DNA of 64,000 nt from Allolobophora icterica (GCA_963556255.1 OY744606.1:72949426-73013425), one strand, 5' to 3'. Shown: positions 45,436 through 57,790, counted from the stretch's first letter. The notes: generated by a model from the letters alone, not told the origin. Numbers and translations are program-made.

Positions 45436-46179
45436 GCTTGTACTTATGCATGTATTCATGCATATATGGTTTTTGTACAAGGCCATTTAGGAGCCTCGCA
45501 ACTGTTCTGCTAAAGCATGGGTACCTAAGCGATCTAAAAAGGTGCGGTTCAATATGTTTCAGCTATCGTCGCCACGTCATCGTAATGCCTTAATTTTTTA
45601 AACACGTTTAACACCAACAGGGTTGTGACATATCCAATGGTCGCTTCCAGTGAAATCGTAATTGACAATACAATCCAGAGAGGAAGCCAGGTCGTTAGCC
45701 GACAGGTCAGGAAACCAGAAACCAATGAGTTGAAGCAGATGAGCCTTAAGTTTAGACATGACTGACTGCAATAGAGAACTGGCGAAGAATACGATAGTGG
45801 GCAGTAAAATTCTAAAGCTTTGGACGTGTCTGGGAACCTTGTCTTATTTATTGAATCTAGTCTTTAGCAGAGCCTGTCTTCATAGGGCTTGTTTGCATGT
45901 CATATGATTAGCAGGAAAATGGCATGATATGGCAAAATGCCTCGATGGACATGTTTCCTTGTCCTACAGAGGCGATGTCATTTGAAGCGATAAAGTTTCA
46001 TGCTACATTTGCTTCGTTATGAACGCCATATAGGCCGATGGGTAAAGCAGATCAGGAAATATTTCCAGCATATCTAAAGTCCCATCATTTTAAACCTTCC
46101 TTTGACCCGCCTAACTGTTCCGCCCGAAATATGCGGCTATGGATACATATCTATCGTATCTTAAGAAGTAGCTGTTGAG

Positions 46180-47187
46180 CAGTGTTATTTTAGTTCCAGC
46201 ATTAATTTCTATTCCAGTTCTTATTCTATTCCACTGCTATAATTTTAGTTCTAGTTCTAGTTCCTCTTAAGAAATAATTTATATTCTTATTCTAGTTCTA
46301 GTTCCTCTTAAGAAATAATTTCTATTCTTATTCTAGTTCCACTTCCTCTTTATAAATAATTTTAGTTCCAGTTCTAGTTCCAAAATAAAATTATTTGTAG
46401 TTCCACTTCCAAATCCACTTACAGTTATCACAGTTCTAACATGAACGGTTAATGTCTGTCGGACAATGTGAATGCGACTGATAATAAAACAGTTTATAGG
46501 TAGACACACTAAAAAGTTACCAGTCAATTATTTTACCGTTGAGTTTCAAAAACACCCGCATCTCAAGGGATTTGCCCAACCGATTTCTGCGACCTGTAGA
46601 CATCCATCCAGCAACAGAAAAGATTCTACGAACGCCTCTGATGCGGGAGCTGAAACTAAATCCTCAGCTGTAACAGCGAGCCGTGGGTAAACTGAATGTC
46701 TACTCTGCCAGAAGTCAAAGGGACTAGGAACAGCGACATGTTCTTCAATTTCCTGAATGTATTTAGAAAGTTCTGATGCAATGCTGTCAGGAGCATGTTT
46801 GATGAGGAGTCTGAGTACCTCACTCTATTGTTGCCAGAAGTTTGAATCAAAGAGCGTACATTAATTATAGCATATAGAATATGCGGAGAAGCTTCATCAT
46901 AGCGCCGCACCGTGACGTCAATCAAGAGCCGTCGTCATTCCGTACAGTTATTAGTTAACGTTAGAATTATCGGTTGGGCAGCTTAAAAATTAATTTTTAT
47001 TCTATTCCGTTCTCGTCTTGAAAATTAATTTTTATTCTATTCCGTTCTCGTTCTCGAAAAATATTGAAATTTCTATTCCTATTCTATTCTCGTTCCACAA
47101 TTATTTTTCGTTCCAGTTTTCGTTCCGTGGAACTAATATTAAATAATTATTATTCCTATTCTATTCCCTGGAACGAAAATAACACTG
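46180..47187 (-). mobile_element. hAT element with transposase relic (CAGTGTTATTTT ends)
   Basis: Left CAGTGTTATTTTAGTTCC and right (reverse complement) CAGTGTTATTTTCGTTCC. A perfect 8-bp duplication ctgttgag lies at 46172-46179 and 47188-47195. Subterminal arrays are of TTCTAGTTCCTCTT and TTCTATTCCGTTCTCG type. The middle encodes a hAT C-terminus on the minus strand. Confidence 0.93.
46500..46870 (-). pseudogene. hAT transposase C-terminal dimerisation domain, frameshifted
   Basis: The minus-strand translation reads KYIQEIEEHVAVPSPFDFWQ, SRHSVYPRLAVTAEDLVSAP and ASEAFVE. In another frame it continues with the expected RIFSVAGWMSTGRRNRL and a Phe-Leu-Lys end. This is the classical hAT C-terminus (FW...YP-LA-...-L--PAS-A--ER-FS-AG----RR--L). 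At least one frameshift. Confidence 0.85.
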
Positions 47188-47279
47188 CTGTTGAGATCCG
47201 ACAGATAGCCATGATTTAGCGACTCTGAGAAATTCGTGGAATCGCGCTCTACAAATTCACATATAAATACCCCAACAGC

Positions 47280-48780
47280 AATGTAATATGGAAACCATAT
47301 GGGCTTCATATGGGATGCCATATGTCAGGGATCTCTAGATTCATCTGGTTTGCACCCGACAGCCCATATTGAATGCATATGTGTAAACCATCTGGGCTTC
47401 ACATGGTATGCATATGGTATCTATATGGCACCAGGTCATCTAAACCATATGTATGCCATATAGATACAAGATCTTTACCAATCTGCATTCTATATAGAAT
47501 CTATATTGTTTCTATATGTAACTAGCTGATCTTCAACGTATGTATGCCATATGCGATCCAATATGGCAGGGATCCCTAGATTCATGTGGTTTGCACCCGA
47601 CAGCCCATATTGAATGCATATGTCCAAGCCATCTGGGCTTCAAATGGTATCCATATGTCATGCATATGGCACCAGGTGATCTATGCCATATGTTTACCAT
47701 ATAGATACCAGATCCTTTACCAATCTGCATACTATATAGAATCTATATTGTTTCTATATGTAACTAGCTGATCTACAACGTATGTATGCCATATGCGATC
47801 CAATATGGCAGGGATCCATAGATTCATCTGGTTTGCACCCGACAGCCAATATTGAATGCATATGTCCAAGCCATCTGGGCTTCAAATGGTATCCATATGT
47901 CATGCATATGGCACCAGGTGATCTATGCCATATGTTTGCCATATAGATAACAGCTCCTTTACCAATCTGCATACTATATAGAATCTATATTGTTTCTATA
48001 TGTAACTAGCTGATCTACAACGTATGTATGCCATATCCGATCCAATATGGCAGGGATCCCTAGATTCATCTGGTTTGCACCCGACAGCCCATATTGAATG
48101 CATATGTCCAAGCCATCTGGGCTTCAAATGGTATCCATATGTCATGCATATGGCACCAGGTGATCTATGCCATATGTTTACCATATAGATACCAGATCCT
48201 TTACCAATCTGCATACTATATAGAACCTACATTGTTTCTATATGTAACTAGCTGATCTATGCCATATGTATACAATATAGATACCAGATCCTTTGCCAAT
48301 CTGCATACTATATAGAATCTATATTGTTTCTATATGTAACTAGCTGATCTATGCCATATGTATACAATATAGATACCAGATCCTTTATCAATCTGCATTC
48401 TATATAGAATCTATATTATTTCTATATGTAACTAGCTGATCTATGCCATATGTATATCATATAGATACCATATGCTTTACCAATCTCCATTCTATATAGA
48501 ATCTATGTGGTTTCTACATGTAACTAGGTGGTCTACACCACGTGTATACCATACAGATACCAGATGCTTTACCAGTTACCATTCTATATAGAATCTATAA
48601 AGTTTCTATATGTAACTAGGTGGTTTACACCATATGTTTGCTATATAGATAACAGATGATGTACCAATCTGCATGCCATATGCAATATATATAGTTCCTA
48701 TATATAACTAGCTTATCTACACCACATGAATACTATACAGATACCAAATGGTTTAGCAATCTGCATTTCAAACAGAATGC
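47280..48780. repeat. CATATG-rich satellite with 242-bp and 92-bp periods
   Basis: The word TTTCTATATGTAACTAGCTG recurs (with variants) at 47509, 47751, 47993 and 48235, exactly 242 bp apart. It then recurs at 48327, 48419, 48511, 48603 and 48695, exactly 92 bp apart. The long unit equals the short unit plus 150 bp. Palindromes CATATG and CCATATGG are very frequent. Divergence rises towards 48780. Confidence 0.95.
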
Positions 48781-49162
48781 TAAACAGTAAACCATCTGTG
48801 GTCTATTTAGCATCCATATGCATCTTCTGTAAGTAATCAGGACATCTACAACATATGCACAACATGTAAAACACATGTAGTCTGCTTATGTAGTTTCCAT
48901 TTTGAATAAACTTTATTTCACCACATATGAGCAACACAAAATAACACCCTCTATACAAAGGAAAAATAACAGAAAAAATATACACATCAATGATAAAAAA
49001 TAAGCAGCTCAACTACCTGATAAGCAAATGCCTTTCATAAACATTTATCCTTAAGTCACTAATGTTACAATTTTTCAATATATCATAGATTTCACAAAGT
49101 ATCTTTTTGTCGTACAAATAATGCTTGTAGTTCATTTAGTAGTTTTAGTACTGTAGATTAAC

Positions 49163-49448
49163 GGTTCCACGACAAATCGTTCACGACAAATGGTTCATGG
49201 ACAAATGGTTCATAATCTTCCAGCTTCTAGGTTGTGTTTTGTTTACATTGGGCTACGAAAAAGCATTTGAGCTCAATTTTCATCAAACTAGAAGCTGGAT
49301 GAGCGATGAAAATATAGCTTAAACTAGAAGCTGGAAGATCGATGAAAATAGAGCTCAAACTAGAAGCCTGATTCTCGATGAAAATATAGCTCAAACTAGC
49401 AGCTGGAAGATCGTGAACCATTTGTCTGGCACCATTTGTCGTGACACC
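49163..49448. mobile_element. Inverted-repeat MITE with CACGACAAAT ends
   Basis: Left GGTTCCACGACAAATCGTTC and right (reverse complement) GGTGTCACGACAAATGGTGC. An 8-bp word agattaac flanks both sides (49155-49162, 49449-49456). The interior has about four 36-bp units AAACTAGAAGCTGGAAGATC + GATGAAAATA. Superfamily unclear: 8-bp duplication but not CA...TG ends. Confidence 0.78.
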
Positions 49449-49760
49449 AGATTAACTTTACAATACTGCCTAACATCAAAGTCAGCCTGAAGCAGTAAAC
49501 AACCAACATATATGAAAGCACCCATCAATCATTGTGTTATTTACTTTCAAAAACCTCCAAAATATTCTGTTCCATGCATTTGTCAACCTTGCATACTTAC
49601 TGATGGTAAATGAAATACATTCACATGTAAATACAAGTAGTGGCTCACAATGTGTTTTGAATAAATGCAACAGAACAATTTCATCCATGTGTCGTTTAAA
49701 AAGCTATTATTATCAGACTTATAAAATTTTCAAATTATTTCACTTAGGCTCAGTTTAAAC

Positions 49761-49892
49761 CACTGGCGTAAACTTGTCCAAAATATTGGGGGCATTTCGT
49801 TATTCATTCTACACTTTTTGCATTAAATGTACAGTCCATCTCAATTATTTGGGGCACGTGCCCCGGCTGCCCTCCCAGAGTCTACGCCTATG
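49761..49892. mobile_element. hAT-like MITE, 132 bp
   Basis: Left CACTGGCGTAAAC and right (reverse complement) CATAGGCGTAGAC. A perfect 8-bp duplication gtttaaac lies at 49753-49760 and 49893-49900. The interior has GGGGCACGTGCCCC, a 14-bp palindrome. Confidence 0.88.
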
Positions 49893-49900
49893 GTTTAAAC

Positions 49901-51743
49901 TGTCTCCTGCAGTCAAAATGACATTTGCACATCAACTGTCACAGTATAATTGCAAAGTATTTTGCTTTTCAACACATGGCAAACTCAAACACTAATGGCA
50001 AACGCATACACAAATATTTATGGGCACCAACTATGCTGAGCACCACAGATTTTGTTATACCGAACTTCATATCCATATAGGATACTCTAATTCACAAGTA
50101 ACAATTATTTTCTACATAGAAGTCATTCTATCTATCAGATTAACAGTGTAATCCACAAAAACAACAAATAGGATAGGGATAACACCCCTCCTTGTCTGAC
50201 ACTGCAAACTAATTTGAATATTCTAGAAAATACACAATTCCATCCTACAGCTGCAACCATCTACTAAACCAGTGTATCAAACTTATCAAAAATATGTGTG
50301 GAATATTCTTCATCATTACTTTCAAACACAAACATTTTGATTTACTCAACAGTAGACCTCAAGTTCTGTATAAATTGCTCTATCGCAACCAGTTTTCTTC
50401 ATGAATCCAGACTGAAGGCCAAAAGAACACAGCTAACAGCTATACAGCTCAAAAAGACACCTCAAACTTCGCAATATTTCCACTAAGTGTTATATCACAG
50501 TAGCTGCTACAAGATAGATCACCTCTTTAGTTTTCACAGAAGGAATTATTACGCCTCAACCAAAATCATTGGTACATATCTATAATGCACTCTGCTGCAA
50601 ATAGTAATGTTAGCAAAGACCTAACTGTATTGGTTGAATACAGAACAGTTGTTCAGGTTCTATGGCATGCCATCAAAACCTGCAGCTTTACCGCATTTCA
50701 GTTCACATAAACATTTGATAAGGTTGAGATCTATAGCTCTGATGTCTTCTTGACCAGCCTAATGTTTTATAAATTTATATACTCAAGTACGCACCCCACA
50801 AATTCATCACTCAACTTCTCAATTGTAAAATATAAAAATGGAGGTCATAAGAACAGAATATGCAGAGAAGTATTACACCCCTTACTGCACACTATGCCCA
50901 CAAATTAAAATACCAAAGCAATAAAATAAGCAACCAAGACATTCCAATTAATGATCACCAACTTAACAGTGCCCATCGAATTGTTGATCGGTTAATATCA
51001 TATCAATACAGTTTTACAACTATCAAAAACATAAGTTGATGAAGAGGTCATTAACGTCAACCAAAAAGAAGTCCTACTAACCGCCTCGTGACAAGAAATG
51101 ACACAGACAAGAGAAGAACACATGTTCCCTCAAGATTAAATGCAATCCTGTGTCCAACATAAGAGTTTATTCTGGGGCATGTTCCTCAGAGTTACAGTGA
51201 TATCCTAGCTGCAATCGATCATGCTGTCGTCAGACTAGGTTGATTTCTCTATCTCTGTCATCAGAGTTTGTAAAGACTGCAGCACATTTAAGTCAGACTT
51301 CATTGTCCGTTACTGGCAAACTTCATGTTTCACGGCTCCTACAATGCAACAAAAAGTTCACAGAAAATTTAAAAACCAGATGCTTCACCCCAAAAAGAAG
51401 TTAATTATTGACAATGATTGAGCACAGAGCACTTTTTCAGAAGAGTTGTAAGAATAATGTCAAGGAAACAGCTTTCATAGGTGAAGAAAAGATGAGTTCA
51501 TTAAGAAATGAATACACAGCAGAGTATGAATTTAACTTTTTCTGATGTTTATTAATTAATTCAATTACATTACACACGTATAATTATATAAGTATGTATC
51601 AGACATAACTAAATATATACATATAATTGTAATTAGTAACTTCTACTGTGCCGGTGTCTTAAGCACAAAGCATCAACCGATGGCACATCAAACCAAGCCT
51701 AATATTATCAGGTCAATATCCAGAAGATCAGTTCATAAGACAG
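49901..51743. other. AT-rich intergenic DNA, no gene seen
   Basis: Only short open frames. I see no splice-flanked exon, no conserved domain and no obvious repeat. Confidence 0.45.
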
Positions 51744-52348
51744 CAGTGTTATTTCAGTTATGGTTTTTCAGTTACAGTTTCAGTTACCTAAGTTTTTATT
51801 TTTCAGTTACAGTTACAGTTAACTGCAATCTGATTTTTAAGTTTCAGTTACAGATTTTTATTTTTAAGTTACAGTTTCAGTTATTGTTTCAGTTATTATT
51901 TTCAGATGTCACGACTATTGACACACTGACCACAATTAGTATTCTGAACAGTTTCAAGAAATATTTATGCAGTAAATCAATCCGTTTACTTTAAGGAAAA
52001 CATGACGTTCCAGATTAACACTTGCCCTGTTCTGCTTTCGTCCGCATAAAACACACTGAGAATACATGCTCAGTATATGCTTGTGAAGCTGGCACGAATA
52101 CGAGGTCTTCCGCTATAAGTGCCAGAGTTGGATAAGCATCCTTTCAGTAGTACTATGTCATCTCGGCCCATTGTTGATGACACAGTCGGATCCAGTTGGC
52201 AGGCAGCAGATGGAAGTTGGTCAAAAGAGACAGCAGAAAAATCTAAGAAGACAGCGAAGCAAAGATGTAGACTCAAAGTAGAGGAACAGCAAGTGTATTA
52301 CAGACCGTTGGATCTTGGAGGTTCAAGGAGAGCTCTAGAAGGCAGGGA

Positions 52349-52740
52349 CTAATGTTGGAGAGTGCAGGAGTGTCTGTTTGCATTAATTGCACCTGTCTGC
52401 TCCTTACATGGCTTCAATATTCTAGCTAGCTCTGCAAGTCGTGCCCATTCATAAAATAGCTGTGAATCCATTTTCATTTCTTCAAGCACCTTGTTCAACG
52501 TTGATTTTATTTCCAGCATTCGCCTCATTATCAAATATACAGAGTTCCATCGTGTACTACAGTTTTACCACACTTCTGAAACAGCTTTTCTGTGGCTACT
52601 GATGAAACCCTTACGCTCTTCACAATGCTTCTGGCATTTGCAATTATGGTTTAAAAAACTGGTTATAAAAACTGGTTTTAAAAACTGGGATCTTATCAAT
52701 CTCTTTCAAAACCAGCTGCAATGTGTGCCATGCATGGCAG
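52349..52740 (-). pseudogene. hAT transposase fragment (CHAWHTLQL ... TRWNSVY)
   Basis: The minus-strand translation contains CHAWHTLQLVLKEIDKIPVF (hAT pattern C-AH-L-L). After frame changes it has STRWNSVYLIMRRMLEIKST, the TRWNSTY word that marks hAT transposases. It is disrupted by stops and frameshifts. Confidence 0.85.
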
Positions 52741-52924
52741 TCTGTGGAGAGCTAGGCCCCTATAGCTTGCATCATTTCATGTTCAACTTCATCAATGCTC
52801 ATCTCTTCCTGCCCATCATCACTATAATCGCTCTCATCGCTATCATCACTCAAGTGTTCAACCTGAATTATAGGCTGCATAGCCGTCTCCCATGAAATGA
52901 GAATAGAACTAACCACAGACTAGA

Positions 52925-53275
52925 GCAGGATTACTGTAGAAGGCAACGATGCAGCGATTGGTTCGGTCTCGATATTTACCAGAATCCTACCTTACTTTCA
53001 AGCAACTCTGCCAGAAAGCTGACTCTAACCTTTTCTCAGCCATCATAATCAACCCAACACATGTTCTGATTCAGCTGTTACCCCCAGAAAAACAGTCGTA
53101 TACTCACTGTGCCCCAGGGCACACAATTGAATTATACCTAATGTCGACTCCTTGGCCTGTAAAACCTTTGTAATATGGATGTTATGCTTAAATCAATTTG
53201 ATGAACTATGTACACCAAAGTGCAGTTAGCAGTTGGTTTGTAATAAAGGATATACTTACTTACTTACTTCCTATT
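52925..53275 (+). mobile_element. LINE 3' end with (CTTA)n tail, nested in the hAT element
   Basis: The translation reads LCQKADSNLFSAIIINPTHV and LIQLLPPEKQSYTHC, resembling the Lx-N--H-L--LLPP end of a LINE ORF2. It is followed by GTAATAAAGGATATACTTAC and CTTA repeats. Confidence 0.65.
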
Positions 53276-53499
53276 CAGAAAGTAAGGAAAAAAACACTAT
53301 TTTTCATTTTCAAGTTAACTTTGTGTGATTTTTCAGTTTTACAGTTTTTGTTTTTCAGTTTCTATTACAGTTTCAGTTATTCAGCATTTTTCAGTTTCAG
53401 TTACAGTTACAGTTAACTGCCCAACATTTTTCAGTTATTTTGCTATTTCAGTTACAGTTTCAGTTAATAGAAATAACACTGTAAGACAGAGATACAGCC

Positions 53500-54560
53500 T
53501 ATGATGGATAAGCGATTTGAAAGAGGTAAATTTTAAGTTGAGAATGAAATGACACAAGGGGCTGGCTGGACAGAGTAAACAGACAGAGGGGCAGAATTCT
53601 AAAAAATAGGTCCAGCAACCAAAAAACTCATTCACCAAAAACAGTTCTTCATTTTGGTATGACCCCACAAAGATAATGACCTCGCTGAATAATGACAAGT
53701 CTGGAGAATAAGAACTGGTTCTAATTATTGTTTCTGACCAGAATTTGTAAACCATGAGACCCAATTTGAAAATAATTCTTTGCTGAACAGGAAGCCAATG
53801 CAAAGATTTCAGCACATGGGTTATATGTTCAAATTTGGATGTATTAGTTATGGCTCCAGCCAAAGAGTTCTTAAATCTCAGCAGCTTAGGCATGTTTCAC
53901 CTATTGATACTAGTAAGAAGAGAGTTACAGTAATCTAGGCAACTGGCAACCAGAGATATCCTCGCAGACATGTCACGAATGAACGTATATAATTATGATG
54001 ACTTACAAATGCTGTTTACACGACCAGTGAGAGACATGGTAGAAATGAAAACAATGCCTAAGTTACAAGAAGCATCTGCCAGCTTAACAAATTTAGTCAC
54101 CCAGTTTCAATGACTAAAGCTGATCATATTTTAAAGCTGCTGTGGAGTGCCCAGTAACAGAAATTCATTGTTTGTTTGGTTAAAGAGTTTAGAGGCCACC
54201 ACCCAAGACTTTAAGTTGCAAGACTTTAAGGACTATGACAGACTGTCAAATGAAAATGTAGATTTTAGTATCACCAGCATAGAAATGATGGCCCAGCGAA
54301 TGATTTTCCAGCACTGTGCCTAGTGGTATGAAATGTAAACAAAAGAGGACCAAGCACAAAACTCTGTGGAACACCACATGCCAACAAAGTCCTAGATGAA
54401 TAATTACCATTTAAATACACTGAGTGCGTGGACTAAGGTAAGTAATAAACCAATTTAGTGCCGGACCAGATATCCCAAAGCAGTGCTTGAGATGATGAAG
54501 AAGTAGCAAATGTAACAGACAAGTCATGTAGAACAATTGCTGTTACCTTACCCAGTCCAC
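53500..54560 (-). mobile_element. CR1/Rex-like LINE, decayed reverse transcriptase
   Basis: Minus strand, in order: a degraded GVPQ-VLGPLLF region (near 54340-54380, readable as GVPQSFVLGPLLF), LDYCNSLL (near 53935), then NSLAGAITNTSKFEHITHVL and KSLHWLPVQQRIIFKLGLMV (near 53750-53880). Many stops; an old copy. It starts right next to the hAT element 51744-53481. Confidence 0.82.
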
Positions 54561-55059
54561 TGAACATACGATATCATTATGAACAGTAAGAAGTGCGGAT
54601 TTCGTTGAGTGAAACTTAGGATATGCAGTCTGAAAACGGGAGATGAGTTTGATGATAGATGAGTTTGCATGCGTTCAAGGATTTTAAATGTAAAATTCAA
54701 GGTTGAGATTGGCCTGTAATTTGAGAGGCAAGAGAAGGTTTCTTAAGCAGAGGATGAACTATGGTTGAGCAAATGCAGATGGAAGGCATCCCTCGTGCAT
54801 ATTGATAATCAGTGTAATATATGTTACAGGACATATATTACAGACCCAGGACATCAAAGCACTCTTTAGAAACCAAGTAGGAATGGTGTCAAGACCGGTT
54901 TTGTTAGGCAGTTGACAGAAAGTAGTCCATGATAGGAGGTGTAGAATTTGGATGGAGGAATTTGTCAGTGCAAGGGACTGACCAATTTATGCCGTAAATC
55001 AGAAATTTTGTCTGAAAGAAAGGTAAAATATTTACATGTACCTGTACATATATATTACA

Positions 55060-55270
55060 TGTATATAAAACCTACGCAGCATCTCTCCCCATTCAATCTG
55101 TTCTGAATGTTTCTGCTAGACTCTTCGCTAGACTTCCCCGCTTTGCCCATATCTACATGCTTGATGTCCTGCACTGGCTTCCTATTGCTGCACGCATCCG
55201 TTATACGATCCTCCACCTTTTCTCTAAATCTCAGCAGCGTACTGCCCCAAAATATCTCTTTAACCCTCAT
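55060..55270 (+). mobile_element. LINE ORF2 C-terminal fragment
   Basis: The translation reads PIQSVLNVSARLFARLPRFA, then LDVLHWLPIAARIRYTILHL and APKYLF. This is the LHWLP-xxRI-Y conserved block of CR1-type LINEs. Confidence 0.8.
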
Positions 55271-55889
55271 CCGAACATGCCAAAATGCAACTTAATTTGA
55301 ACAAGGTGGTCTGGCCAGACCCCCTCTTTTGATATGGTCTATTCAGAGGTAAGTGTGTGTTTTATATGCCAATTTTGCAAAATGTTATTAGGTTAACAAG
55401 AAATAACAGTATCAGTCTCGCCATGCAGCATAAATAATTTCTATGATGAATTTGAAACTAAATGTTCGATCACATTATTTTGTGACAGTCTGTCATAAAT
55501 GTTTGATCGACTCAATGATAGTCTATCTATAAAACTAAAACCAAAAATGTAGAAACCATTATTCTAGTAAAATTATTACTGATTGCTGCTATGATCAAAT
55601 GCTACATGACTGTTTTCTACAAAATATCTCACAAAATAATGAAATAAATTGTAATTGTAAGCACTGATTCTTGTTTGCATTGATCACATGTGTACTGTGG
55701 AGCGGAAGAACATGAGATGACTGGTTTGTAGCATGTGCAGTATCTGTAGTGTGTTTTTTGTCCTTCTTCTTGCAACACAGTTAGCATCTTCGTTTTATAC
55801 CCTCCTCTTCCTGCTTCTGCTGAGCAACAATCCGGAATACTCAAAATGAGGACTTTTAAAGAAGAATCAGTCTGACTAAAAATCTCAAG

Positions 55890-56185
55890 CAAAAAGTTAT
55901 CAGGAGAAAGCTAAGACTGTTTGGACATATCTGCAGAATGAAGAGGGACACAAAAATTAAAACTTTGGTTTTTGGAATAATGGAAGGCACAAACAGAAGA
56001 GGAAGACCTAACAGGGAATGGACAGATGACATTGAAGAATAGTGCGGAGCAAGTCTCCAGGAGTGGAGCAAGTCTCCAGGAGTGGAGCCACTTGGCACTG
56101 GACAGAATGGAGTGGAGAGACCCGGAGGGCACCGAACACCCATGGGCGCTGAGCCCATGGCTGATGATGATGATGATGTGTATAA
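55890..56185 (+). mobile_element. RTE-like LINE C-terminus with (GATGAT)n tail
   Basis: The translation reads VIRRKLRLFGHICRMKRDTK, IKTLVFGIMEGTNRRGRPNR and EWTDDIEE, then a stop and ALDRMEWR. It ends with a GATGATGATGATG tail. The 21-bp word GCAAGTCTCCAGGAGTGGA is tandemly doubled (56045-56088). Confidence 0.83.
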
Positions 56186-57420
56186 TTGTATATGCATACA
56201 GAAACGAAAATAAATGTACATATACATGCATACATATAAATACATACACACACATATCAACACCTATTTCTGGCATAAGAATTTAAAAAATCCACCAAAA
56301 AACATCTATTATTTTAACAAAGCAGAACATTAAAAAAATAATGCATACATACATGTAGATATGCAGAAATATGTATTTATTCACCCAAATCACAGAGAAA
56401 GTCATCAGGTTTAATCCTATGGTAGCCTGCAGACTTCTGAAACAGTTGGGGAATTTTTTTGTATGTTATTTGATAAATCCTGTACTTAAAACTTTCAAAT
56501 ATTAAATGACAAAAATAGTTTGAAGAGGTGGTCAATACCATCAATGACTTTTGGCCAGCCTCGATCAGTTCCAGTCCTTGCAGTACTTACTTGTTCTCAA
56601 AACTTTACATTTGAAAAGTTTTTTAAATGTAAACATACAGCATATGAACTGATAGGATTTTAAGGGTGCTTGGACAGGCTACCAGTCAGCTTTTAGTCAT
56701 TAGCTCATATGGTTTGGACATTTTGGCAGTTCTCCTGTGGCGACCAGAATTAGATGGATAATCGTTAAAATTGAGCCAGCAATTATTCATAATTGAATGC
56801 TAAGCATAAGTTTTAGCAAAAAACTATGGTGACTTTGGTGAAAGTGATTGTTTGTTCTTCTAAAAAACAGCAACGCTTTTCTCGAGAAACTGTATGAGCC
56901 AGTGTTAAGTGCATTGATTATGCATGCATCTAACACACCTGTTGGACACGTTTTTAGTTATATATCAAATATGAGTGATAGATCAAATATGAGTGATAAG
57001 AAGCCATATCGCTAATATTTCTCTATAGCAATATATAGCGCCTATATAAATGTTCCTTAATAATAATAATAATAAATAAGTGCACATGGTCGGTGAAAAT
57101 ATTTTTTCAACTGTTAAAGAATAAACATCTCCTTGCTCTTGCGGTAGCTGCGTGTGCTTGTATTATAACTTATATTATTTATTCCATGGAAAACATTTCA
57201 GTAATAATGACACATGGCCCTCTGGAGTTACATAATATAGCTTGTTTTGGCCCTAGGTGCAAAATGTTTACTGGGTTAGAGCGATTGCCTTGTAACACGA
57301 ACACATGTTCAAACGTCATGAGATGGTTACCGTGTTGGGACCTTCAGCCAGACCTTCGACCACAATTGCTCAGCACCATCAATTGATGCGTAGTCATTAG
57401 ATATGGCACTTAATAAATGC
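56186..57420. other. No gene supported; possible degraded SINE near 57275
   Basis: A TTAGAGCGATTGCCTTGTAA ... TGTTCAAACG pair near 57278-57320 resembles tRNA boxes, and TAGCGCCTATATAAATG near 57036 resembles LINE/SINE tails. Nothing else is recognisable. Confidence 0.35.
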
Positions 57421-57424
57421 ATAA

Positions 57425-57431
57425 TAATAAT

Positions 57432-57464
<33 letters not shown>

Positions 57465-57749
57465 TACTCAATAGTAGCTATAGTCTGTCACAACCATGTG
57501 TGATTACATGTTTGCAGTGCCTTTGAAAGTTGTGAGAAATGGTAGCCAGTTTGTCAGAGTGCCTGCCGAGTAACAGGAGAGTATGCGTTTATGCCTCCCG
57601 AAATTATTATTATTATTAAATTATTATTATTATTATTGAGCTTTTATATAGCGCCCCTTCAAGGTATGGACCTTCAGCAAGTCTTTCAATCACATTGCTC
57701 AGCGCCATCAACTGATGCTTGATCACTAGATAAGGCACTTAATAAATGC

Positions 57750-57786
<37 letters not shown>

Positions 57787-57790
57787 TAAT
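57425..57790. repeat. (ATA)n runs and repeat tails
   Basis: ATA/ATT trinucleotide runs at about 57425-57465, 57605-57640 and 57752-57790. TTATATAGCGCCCCTTCAAG near 57650 is a LINE/SINE-type tail. Around 57405-57425 and 57735-57755 the same CACTTAATAAATGCATAATA occurs twice. Confidence 0.75.

Larger units (their letters stand above)
51744..53481 (-). mobile_element. hAT element with transposase relic (CAGTGTTATTTC ends), carrying a nested LINE end
   Basis: 12-bp terminal inverted repeat CAGTGTTATTTC and a perfect 8-bp duplication taagacag at 51736-51743 and 53482-53489. Subterminal arrays are of TTTCAGTTACAG type, at 51750-51910 and 53320-53470. It contains hAT coding remnants on the minus strand and a LINE 3' end (52925-53275). 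Confidence 0.93.

Noticed and set aside
45283..45593. C-terminal extension of the ZNFX1-like frame (Met-Tyr-Val-Cys repeats and 50 further residues)
   Set aside because: It begins at a plausible donor inside the RZ finger, consists of an (ATGT)n translation, and has no family resemblance. I treat it as intron.
47280..48780. Several 65-72 codon similar open frames on the minus strand
   Set aside because: They repeat because the satellite repeats. No start context or domain supports a gene family.
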